Assembly: GCA_903935195.1 (NCBI GenBank)
Contig: CAIZQW010000154.1
Span: 1-49,473 of the forward strand
Length of the DNA: 49,473 nt
Direction: 5' to 3'
DNA from: an uncultured bacterium
GTDB lineage: Bacteria > Verrucomicrobiota > Kiritimatiellia > RFP12 > UBA1067
Below, piece after piece: positions 7,282 to 14,119 of this stretch; within the stretch, counting starts at the first letter, position 1; each line of letters starts with the position of its first letter. A program made the translations under genes and the position numbers. A model generated the notes under the pieces. It did no database searches. It was not told where the DNA came from and saw nothing but the letters and a program-made list of their open reading frames with translations.

Positions 7282-8880
7282 CTAGCGCAACTTTCCTCTG
7301 GAGGCCAATGAGAGGGTCTTGGCGAGGTCGGAGGCTGTCCACGGCAGGGTGAAGTAGAAGATCGCATGTTGGCGGTAAAATTCAAGATCAGAGCGGGAGA
7401 GGGTTGCCTCGCCAAAGATAATGATCGGAAGGCGTTTTGTCTTTTGGTTTTCTCGGAGTTGCATGAGAAACTCTCGGATGTCAAACGTGGTACTCCGGCC
7501 ATCCAGTAATAGCAGGGATGGGGGTTGCCTCAGACAGGCTTCGCACAACGTGGTGGGTTTTTCAAAAAAGGCTACGTCGTAGCCCAGCTTCTGAATATGC
7601 GTTGCTAAAAACGTTTGAGCCGCTTTTTCTGGAACGCAACTCATGATGCGAGGCGGTTGCGCTAAGGGAATCTCGACATAGACGGCGGTTCCGCAGGTTG
7701 TTCCAGGGACCGGACTTTCAAAGGTGATGGTTCCCCCATGAAGCTCGACGATCTCACGGGAGATGGCTAAGCCGAGTCCGGTACCAGCGACATGGTCGCC
7801 TGCGCGGACGAATCGTTGCGTCAACTTCGGGAGCAGTTCTGGTGGCACGCCAGTTCCGGTATCACAGACCGCGAGGCGTGCCGTGGATGTTTTGCCCATG
7901 GATTGCTCAAGGGTAATCGAGATCCTGCCCTTCTCGGGGGTAAACTTGATGGCATTGCCCACGATATTCAGAACCACACGTTCCAGTTTCTGAGTATCGC
8001 AATGACAAAAGAGTTCTGGCGGATCGAGGATGAGTTGAAGGTCAATGTGCTTAGCTTCGGCTTGGATCTGTACGGGGTTGACCCCCTCGCGAATAACAGC
8101 GCTGAGGGGCACAACCTGCTTGGTCAGGACAAGGCTCTTATTCTCGATTTGGCTGATATCTAAGATATCATTGATTGTCGCTAAAAGTCTTTGGCAGTCA
8201 GACTGCAAACGCTCAAGATAGCTAATAGCCTTTTCAGGCATGGTTCCTACCACACCCCGGATCATGTTGTTGACCGCATAGACCATGGAGGTCAAAGGGG
8301 TGCGGAGCTCATGAGAGACATTCGAGACGAACTCAAGGCGCGCACGGTCATGGGCTTGGAGACGTTCGTTGGCATTCTGCAAGGCGCAGAGCGCATTGTG
8401 ACGCACGGTCATGTCGCGAATGAAGAAGCAAAGTTGGCCTTTGGTGTCTAGGTCCACCTTGTTGATCGCAATTTCAGCAGGGAAGGATGTGTTGTCTGCT
8501 CGCTTGCAATTGGCCTCGACGAGCGTATATTTTTGGTCCGCCAAATTGGCCTGGACGGTCGTGATCAACGAGGGGGTTGCACCCGAAATCAACCGAACGA
8601 TCGACTGGTCGAGCAGTTCGAGAGAGGAGAGAAGAAAAAATTCCGAAGCGCGATGGTTGCACTCCAGAATTTTTCCCTCAAGGTCCGTAATGAAGACCGC
8701 ATCATACACGCTCTCAAGTAACTTAAAAAAGGGCGTGCTGCGTTCGTTTGAATGAAGACGCCAAACACTCCGAACCCTCAACCTTGAAACCTTTGTTTGC
8801 GTTGGCTTTGTCTCAATAACATTTGGAATGATATCGAGACACAAGGTTCGGGAATTCGGAAGATTGGCGTCCGTGGACAT
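7282..8880 (-). CDS. PAS-domain hybrid sensor histidine kinase with degenerate receiver
   Basis: The 532-residue protein has no clear membrane segment. A PAS domain (about residues 50-165, LESVYDAVFITDLEGKILEC) is followed by HisKA with phosphoacceptor His190 (SNVSHELRTPLTS), an HATPase domain with N box (NIVGNAIKFTP), G1 (DTGTGVPPE) and G2 (GTGLGLAIS), and a C-terminal receiver-like domain (about 410-530). That last domain keeps an Asp (LLLLDGRST) but lacks the N-terminal acidic pair and has Leu where the conserved Lys belongs (YFTLPWT). Its ATG overlaps the stop of the RRM gene (TAATG). The first 45 residues include a stretch encoded by a GGTTTCAAGGTTGAGGGTTC-type repeat. The cognate regulator is not visible. 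Confidence 0.85.
   Translation of the reverse strand: MSTDANLPNSRTLCLDIIPNVIETKPTQTKVSRLRVRSVWRLHSNERSTPFFKLLESVYDAVFITDLEGKILECNHRASEFFLLSSLELLDQSIVRLISGATPSLITTVQANLADQKYTLVEANCKRADNTSFPAEIAINKVDLDTKGQLCFFIRDMTVRHNALCALQNANERLQAHDRARLEFVSNVSHELRTPLTSMVYAVNNMIRGVVGTMPEKAISYLERLQSDCQRLLATINDILDISQIENKSLVLTKQVVPLSAVIREGVNPVQIQAEAKHIDLQLILDPPELFCHCDTQKLERVVLNIVGNAIKFTPEKGRISITLEQSMGKTSTARLAVCDTGTGVPPELLPKLTQRFVRAGDHVAGTGLGLAISREIVELHGGTITFESPVPGTTCGTAVYVEIPLAQPPRIMSCVPEKAAQTFLATHIQKLGYDVAFFEKPTTLCEACLRQPPSLLLLDGRSTTFDIREFLMQLRENQKTKRLPIIIFGEATLSRSDLEFYRQHAIFYFTLPWTASDLAKTLSLASRGKLR
8770..8792. repeat. Short-period repeat inside the 5' end of the kinase gene
   Basis: CCGAACCCTCAACCTTGAAA (from about 8770) is built from 7-8-base units of the AACCCTGA kind and resembles CCCTGAACCCTGAAACC at 26001-26017. 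It lies in frame in the kinase gene and encodes part of the basic, apparently unstructured N-terminus before the PAS domain. The match is short and could be coincidence. Confidence 0.35.
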
Positions 8881-9308
8881 TATTCGTGTGACTTATTCTT
8901 AGCTTCGTTGATACGGAGCTTGCGTCCGAAACTGTCCTTGTCGTGAAGCGACTTAATGGCGGCTTCAGCTTCAGGACGGTTCGGCATCTCAACGAAACCG
9001 TATCCCTTAGACTTACTGTTGAAACGGTTGGTGATAATGCGAGCGGATTTGACTTCGCCAAAGCGTTCAAACTCCTTGCGCATCTGGGCTTCCGTCATGT
9101 CGTAGCTTAGGTTGCCGACATAGATTTCGACGCACGAGCCGTCTCCGTAGCTTTCGCCTGAACCTCTGTTGCTCCTGCGACGACTGCCAGAGCCTGCTTT
9201 CGCGATGAGGATGCCGAGGAGGATGCCGATGAGGCCTGTTGCGGCCAAGATTCCGGCCGAGATAGGGTCTTTGACCATGTCGGTCAATGTGGTGATGAGC
9301 TGATTCAT
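8880..9308 (-). CDS. Membrane-anchored RRM RNA-binding protein
   Basis: The protein has about 142 residues. Residues 15-40 (ISAGILAATGLIGILLGILI) form one clear membrane helix. A basic Gly/Ser/Arg linker follows, then a single RRM domain (about 60-138) with RNP2 (IYVGNL) and RNP1 (KGYGFVEM). Cytosolic one-domain RRM proteins are common in cyanobacteria and several other phyla; a membrane-anchored one is unusual. Two starts are possible: ATG 9308, given here, or TTG 9314, which is better spaced from AAGGA. The gene lies between rpoD (44-49 bases upstream) and the kinase gene, with which it overlaps by one base. RNA targets are unknown. Confidence 0.8.
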   Translation of the reverse strand: MNQLITTLTDMVKDPISAGILAATGLIGILLGILIAKAGSGSRRRSNRGSGESYGDGSCVEIYVGNLSYDMTEAQMRKEFERFGEVKSARIITNRFNSKSKGYGFVEMPNRPEAEAAIKSLHDKDSFGRKLRINEAKNKSHE

Positions 9309-9357
9309 ACTCAAGAGTTTTCCTTGATGTTTGTGTGTTGGATAAGGAAGGTCATGC

Positions 9358-11685
9358 TTAACGCGTTTCCAAGAAACCTTCCAGTTTACGCATACGGGTG
9401 GGATGTCTCAGTTTACGGAGCGCTTTCGCCTCAATCTGACGGATACGTTCACGCGTCACATTAAACTGCTTGCCAACTTCCTCCAGCGTCCGGGAGTACC
9501 CATCGGTCAACCCGAAGCGATAATCCAAGACCTGTCGTTCACGGTCGGCAAGGGTTGTCAGCACCTCCTGCAGACGTTCCTTCAGCATGCTATATGCGGT
9601 CATCTCTGAAGGACTTTCTGCGGATTTGTCTTCAATGAAATCGCCGAAGTAGGCATCATCGCCATCGCCAACCGGGCTCTGTAACGAGATCGGTTGTTGT
9701 GCCATGCGGTACACCGCACGGACGCGGTCAACGGGGATGTCCATCTCTTCAGCGGCTTCTTCAGGCGTCGGTTCACGTCCCAGTTCCTGCACCAACTTCT
9801 TTTGGACGCGGAGCAGCTTGTTGATGGTCTCAATCATGTGAACAGGGATGCGAATCGTGCGGGCTTGATCTGCGATTGCACGTGTCGCTGCCTGACGGAT
9901 CCACCACGTGGCATACGTGCTGAACTTGTAGCCACGGCGGTATTCGAACTTCTCGACGGCTTTCATCAGACCCGTGTTTCCTTCTTGGATTAGGTCAAGG
10001 AATGAAAGCCCACGATTCATGTATTTCTTAACAATACTGATCACGAGTCGAAGGTTGGCTTCGACCATCTCAGTACGTGCCTTCTGGCCGTTACGCAGGA
10101 TCTCGCGCAACGACTCGAACTTCGTCATGAACTCCTTGGGGTCCATTGCGAATTCATGTTCAATCGCAGTGACCCGTGTGGAGATATCTTGAAGTTGCTG
10201 GTCACGCTTCTTGGTGGGACGTTGCTTTAAAAGCTTCGTCCGTTCGGTCAGCATGTTTTTATACGGTCGGTAGATCTTTTCATCTGCCTCCGTACAAAGG
10301 CTCTCCAGGATTTTTTGTTTGAAATTTAAATTGTAAAAGACTTCGACGAGGTCATGACGCGCTTTCTCAAGGGTCTTGGTCGCCTTTTTGACCTTGTCTT
10401 CTTTCTTGCCGGCTGAACAGAGGTCCTCGAAGGCTTTCAACAGTTTTGCCTTGGCGTGGTGCAGGCTCTTTTTGACCTTGTCGACACCCTCCATGTAAGC
10501 ATCACGACTGTCAACAAACTTGTCGGTGACGACGCGATCAAAACGCTCGACGCCAGTCTCTAAACGGTCGATCAGTTCAAGATACAGGCGGGGGGTAAAG
10601 GCAAACTGGTTGAAAATTTCGCGTTCCTTGCTCTCAGCATATTCAATCCGCTTGCAGATTTCGACTTCCTGTTCGCGTGTCAGCAAGGGGACTTGCCCCA
10701 TCTGGTGCAAATACATGCGAATGGGATCATCAAAAAAGTCCATGCGACTGCCACGGCCGACACGTGTTCCTTCACTCTCTTGCTCGCTACGGAACCGTTC
10801 AACCTCTGACGCGTCAATGATCTCAATATCCATGCCGCGCAGAATGGCGAGGTAGGATTCGATGTCCGTGTCTCGGATAAGGGAGTTCGGCAGCGCCTCG
10901 TTGATATCATCGTAGGTGAGGTAGCCACCCTGGTTTTCGGCACGCTTAATCAGGGACTTGATACGTTCAGTACGCTCCTCGCGCTTCGCCTTTGCGTCAG
11001 CGGCATCTGCATCGAGAACCAGCTCAGTTTCATAGCCGACGGAAAATTCGGTACCGTCGCCCACCTCAAAGGTCATCTCCTCAGGTTCAGCGGCTTCGGG
11101 TTCTGCCGTAAAGGTATCCGCTTCATCAATCTCCCCGTCCAGGGCAATGTCGTCAGGGAAGGGACGTACGCGTTCGCTTTCCGCTGCTTGATTGTAAAGC
11201 TCCTCGGCATCAAAATTTAAATCTTCAGGTGTTGGTTCCTCGTTGTCACCTCCGATATCGAGCTCTGAGGCTGGCTTCTTGTGAGACTTAGAAGAGAGGG
11301 GAATAACCTTCTTTTTGGTGGCCTTCTCCTCTTTTGAACCGCTCGCCTTGATAGGTTTTGCAACAACGGCTACGCTCTTCTTCTCTGTCTTGATCGGAAG
11401 GACCTGCTTTTTTGCTACCTGCTTGGATTTCACCTGCTGGGGCGTCGCCTTTTTAAGTATTGCCTTCTTGGGCGTTTCTTTCTTCGGCGTCACCTTCGCT
11501 TTTGACAGTTTGGCTGGAGTCATGGGCTTCGGGAGCTTTTTAGGGCTCTTGGCAGCTGGCTTGGCACTCTTCTTCGCCACAGGATGGTCGGCCTTTTTTA
11601 GAGGTTTATGGACGGGCGCGAGCTTCTTGACGAGCTTTTTGGGGGCTATCGCTTTCTTCTTCTGGGGTGTCTTCTTTGCTGCCAT
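9358..11685 (-). CDS. rpoD: Primary sigma factor RpoD with Lys-rich N-terminal extension
   Basis: The protein has 775 residues. Sigma-70 regions are clear: region 1.1-like (about 230-300), region 1.2 ([20 protein letters not shown], about 316-335), regions 2.1-2.4 ([20 protein letters not shown] through [20 protein letters not shown], about 540-610), region 3 and region 4.2 ([19 protein letters not shown] near the end). It directs housekeeping transcription. The first 138 residues or so are very rich in Lys, Ala and Pro ([20 protein letters not shown]), like a histone H1 tail, followed by an acidic stretch. ATG 11685 is chosen because AAAGG lies five bases upstream. Well-formed promoter elements for the gene are at 11779-11807. 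Confidence 0.95.
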   Translation of the reverse strand: MAAKKTPQKKKAIAPKKLVKKLAPVHKPLKKADHPVAKKSAKPAAKSPKKLPKPMTPAKLSKAKVTPKKETPKKAILKKATPQQVKSKQVAKKQVLPIKTEKKSVAVVAKPIKASGSKEEKATKKKVIPLSSKSHKKPASELDIGGDNEEPTPEDLNFDAEELYNQAAESERVRPFPDDIALDGEIDEADTFTAEPEAAEPEEMTFEVGDGTEFSVGYETELVLDADAADAKAKREERTERIKSLIKRAENQGGYLTYDDINEALPNSLIRDTDIESYLAILRGMDIEIIDASEVERFRSEQESEGTRVGRGSRMDFFDDPIRMYLHQMGQVPLLTREQEVEICKRIEYAESKEREIFNQFAFTPRLYLELIDRLETGVERFDRVVTDKFVDSRDAYMEGVDKVKKSLHHAKAKLLKAFEDLCSAGKKEDKVKKATKTLEKARHDLVEVFYNLNFKQKILESLCTEADEKIYRPYKNMLTERTKLLKQRPTKKRDQQLQDISTRVTAIEHEFAMDPKEFMTKFESLREILRNGQKARTEMVEANLRLVISIVKKYMNRGLSFLDLIQEGNTGLMKAVEKFEYRRGYKFSTYATWWIRQAATRAIADQARTIRIPVHMIETINKLLRVQKKLVQELGREPTPEEAAEEMDIPVDRVRAVYRMAQQPISLQSPVGDGDDAYFGDFIEDKSAESPSEMTAYSMLKERLQEVLTTLADRERQVLDYRFGLTDGYSRTLEEVGKQFNVTRERIRQIEAKALRKLRHPTRMRKLEGFLETR

Positions 11686-11778
11686 ACGTGCCTTTGCTCC
11701 CTTTTCTAAGATCAAACCAGGTTAAATTCCATCAGTTTTTGACAGAGTTCACCTATTATAGAAAGAAAATGAGCGAGT

Positions 11779-11807
11779 AATATATATCTTTTTGGGTTTT
11801 AAGTCAA
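11779..11807 (-). promoter_or_regulatory. Sigma-70 promoter of rpoD
   Basis: On the minus strand TTGACT (11807-11802) and TATATT (11784-11779) are separated by 17 bases. Both boxes match consensus at five of six positions. The predicted transcript starts about 85 bases before ATG 11685. Confidence 0.7.
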
Positions 11808-11916
11808 CGGCAGAATCAAATTCTAAAAATTCAAGCTTGATTTGTTCAACAAAAAAGGCAAAAATGACTCAACCGTTTGTTCGGTATGGTTAATAACGCA
11901 TGAAAGAATACGTATA

Positions 11917-12807
11917 ATGCTCGAAAATGAAATAAAACTTATCCGTGACCTTGTCGATGCAGGTGGCCCACTGCCGTCGCAATACCCCTTTGTTCACATA
12001 TTCTTCCATGATATCATGCAACGCTATCGTCTTGGGGAAATTGCCGCCGAAGATATCTCCTCCCTCAGGACTATTTTCGGCGACGATATTTCACACAAAA
12101 CCATGCAGGGATTCGTTGCCCGGAAGCCCCATGGGTATCATGGCGATTTCGAGGTTATTGACAGAATTTACACGCAGTGGATCTCCTCTGATCCTAAAAT
12201 GGCGAACTGGGATCACTTCTTCCACTCCTGTGACGCTTCGACGGCTGTGCGGAATCGGAAGGATTTCTTCCATATGGTCTTGGACGCGATGAGGGAGTCT
12301 ATTCCTGACCGGCAACTAAACATCCTCTCGGTCGGTTCCGGTCCTGCTCGGGATGTCGCCGAGTTTCTCGCGAGAGACACGAAGAAGAGATTTCGCTTTA
12401 CCTGTCTGGATCAAGACCCACGCGCGATCGCTCATGCGGAGTCGCTTTGCAAGCCGTGGGCAGATCAGGTGACGTTTGTTAAAACGGATGTCATTCGGCG
12501 TTTGCCTGATGAAACCTTCGATCTTGTCTGGTCGGCCGGACTCTTCGATTACTTCTCCGACCGGATCGTTGTCTTGATGTTGAAGCGCCTTTCCAAGCGC
12601 GTCGCACCAGGCGGGCAGATGATCATTGGGAATTTCGGGCCTGAAAATTCCAGCCGCGATTATATGGAGTTTGGCGGTTGGTATCTCATTCACCGCACCC
12701 CCGCAGAACTGCTGTTGCTCGCGACACAAGCAGGCATCCCGAAAGATGCCTGCATCGTCAAGTCCGAGTGCCAAGGGGTCAATTTGTTTCTCGAAGTGAA
12801 ACACTAA
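11917..12807 (+). CDS. Class I SAM-dependent methyltransferase
   Basis: The 296-residue protein has a helical N-terminal part (about 1-120, with KPHGYHGDFEVIDRIY) and a Rossmann methyltransferase domain: motif I ILSVGSGPARDVAEFLA, an acidic residue ending the second strand (FTCLDQDPRA), motif IV-like FDLVWSAGLFDYFSD and post-motif LSKRVAPGGQMIIGNF. The arrangement resembles enzymes annotated as making the extracellular factor 3-hydroxypalmitate methyl ester (PhcB-like), but I cannot confirm the substrate. ATG 11917 is preferred; an in-frame TTG at 11842 lacks an SD. It is divergent from rpoD and ends 67 bases before xseB. Confidence 0.75.
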   Translation: MLENEIKLIRDLVDAGGPLPSQYPFVHIFFHDIMQRYRLGEIAAEDISSLRTIFGDDISHKTMQGFVARKPHGYHGDFEVIDRIYTQWISSDPKMANWDHFFHSCDASTAVRNRKDFFHMVLDAMRESIPDRQLNILSVGSGPARDVAEFLARDTKKRFRFTCLDQDPRAIAHAESLCKPWADQVTFVKTDVIRRLPDETFDLVWSAGLFDYFSDRIVVLMLKRLSKRVAPGGQMIIGNFGPENSSRDYMEFGGWYLIHRTPAELLLLATQAGIPKDACIVKSECQGVNLFLEVKH

Positions 12808-12836
12808 GAACCGTGAAACAAGGTGTCCGTTCCCCG

Positions 12837-12861
12837 TTATTCCGCCAATCCATTATTCCAG
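12837..12861. repeat. Short-period repeat arm upstream of xseB
   Basis: TTATTCCG, CCAATCCA and TTATTCCA follow each other with an 8-base period. The run is close to the reverse complement of the left arm at 13130-13165, so xseB is flanked by facing arms. Confidence 0.55.
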
Positions 12862-12874
12862 TGAGGTGATCTGT

Positions 12875-13117
12875 ATGGCAAAAAAAGAAGAGAGTCCTGT
12901 TGGTTTTGAGCAGGCGTTGAAGCGCTTGGAGGAGATTGTCGCCGGCATGGAGTCCGGGACGCTGGACCTGGATAAGATGATCGCTTCGTTTGAGGAGGGG
13001 CAGCAGTTGCTGAAATTCTGTTCCGGTAAGCTGGACGAGGTCGAGAAGCGGATCGAAAAGATCGTCAAGGAGAGCTCTGGGGCTGTGGGGGTCGAGCCTT
13101 TCTCTGTCGGGCAATAG
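12875..13117 (+). CDS. xseB: Exodeoxyribonuclease VII small subunit
   Basis: This 80-residue, mostly helical protein carries the XseB pattern: GFEQALKRLEEIVAGMESGT, then LDLDKMIASFEEGQQLLKFC and KLDEVEKRIEKI. XseB subunits bind XseA to form the nuclease that degrades single-stranded DNA in both directions. ATG 12875 follows GAGGTGAT by a good distance. The length is typical. The catalytic partner xseA is not in the window, and the gene is bracketed by GGAATA-type short-period repeats on both sides. Confidence 0.9.
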   Translation: MAKKEESPVGFEQALKRLEEIVAGMESGTLDLDKMIASFEEGQQLLKFCSGKLDEVEKRIEKIVKESSGAVGVEPFSVGQ

Positions 13118-13129
13118 TCAGTCGCGAGA

Positions 13130-13222
13130 GGAATAATGGAATACAGGAATAGTGGAATAGTGGGATTTTTAAGAACCGACTCATTCCAACATTCCATTAT
13201 TCCAGCATTCCAGTATTCCATT
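13130..13222. repeat. GGAATA short-period inverted repeat (hairpin)
   Basis: The left arm (13130-13165) is four 8-base units of the form GGAATANN. After about 15 bases, the right arm (13181-13222) is the inverted series (TATTCC/CATTCC units, five copies). The RNA could fold into a long, imperfect hairpin. It fills the gap between xseB and the HAD gene and ends just before the SD of the latter. There is no T-run, so it is not an ordinary terminator. Confidence 0.75.
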
Positions 13223-13240
13223 TAGTTTTAGGTGTTCTAT

Positions 13241-14119
13241 ATGGCTGTGTCACTTTTAGAAAAGCGTCATGATTTTTTTGTCGGCATTGATTCGGATGGC
13301 TGTGTCTTTGATTCGATGCGCGTGAAACAGTGTATCCACTTCCATCCCCTGATCATTAAATTCTGGGGATTGGAGTCCTTCGAAAAGCCGCTCCGTGCCT
13401 GCGCGGAGTTCGTGAACCTCAACTCAAAGTCCCGTGGCAGTAACCGATTCGCCGCGTTGATCCGTCTCTTTGACCTACTCAAGACCTATCCAGGTGTCCC
13501 GTCCGATGCAATCGACTTCCCTGTTTTTACTGCCTTGAAAGCCTATTTGGCCTCGGGCGTGCCGCTGGGGAATCCGACATTGAAAGAGGCTGTCGCAAAG
13601 ACAGGTGATTCTGAGCTGAAGCGTGTTTATGCGTGGAGTCTGGCCATTAACGAAGAGATCAATACGAACATGAAGCCAATCCCGCCCTTTTCTGGAGCCG
13701 TGAAGGCGCTTCAATTGATGCAGGCCACGAGCGATGTGGTTGTCATCTCCCAGACGCCTGAAGATGCCTTGGTTCGCGAGTGGGAGACGCATGATATCCG
13801 AAAATATGCTGGCATGGTGGCGGGTCTCGAATTTGGAACAAAGGCGGAGCAGATCCGCGCGGCCTCGGAGGGCCGTTACGACACTTCGCGGATGCTGATG
13901 CTCGGGGATGCCGTCGGTGATCAAAAGGCGGCGCAGGAAACAGGTATCCTCTTTTATCCGATTATGCCTGACCAGGAGGATGCCTCCTGGGAGCGGTTTG
14001 TTTCCGAAGCCTATCCGCGCTTCTTGGCGGGGACCTATGCGGGTTCTTATTCCGATTCATTAGCAGCAGCCTTTGATGCCGCGCTTCCGGAAACTCCGCC
14101 GTGGCAAAGGGGAAAATGA
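13241..14119 (+). CDS. HAD-superfamily hydrolase
   Basis: The 292-residue protein has HAD motif I (GIDSDGCVFDSM, two Asp with nucleophile Asp first), a motif II-like strand (VVVISQTPEDALVREW) and motif IV (RMLMLGDAVGDQKAAQ). Phosphatase activity is the likeliest role; the substrate is unknown. A large helical cap lies between motif I and motif II (about residues 40-165). ATG 13241 follows AGGTG by six bases. Its stop overlaps the start of the U32 gene (ATGA), so the two are probably translated together. Confidence 0.8.
   Translation: MAVSLLEKRHDFFVGIDSDGCVFDSMRVKQCIHFHPLIIKFWGLESFEKPLRACAEFVNLNSKSRGSNRFAALIRLFDLLKTYPGVPSDAIDFPVFTALKAYLASGVPLGNPTLKEAVAKTGDSELKRVYAWSLAINEEINTNMKPIPPFSGAVKALQLMQATSDVVVISQTPEDALVREWETHDIRKYAGMVAGLEFGTKAEQIRAASEGRYDTSRMLMLGDAVGDQKAAQETGILFYPIMPDQEDASWERFVSEAYPRFLAGTYAGSYSDSLAAAFDAALPETPPWQRGK

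Noticed and set aside
13130-13222. A possible CRISPR array
   Set aside because: The units are 8 bases, without spacers of 25-40 bases, and arranged as facing arms. No cas gene is present.
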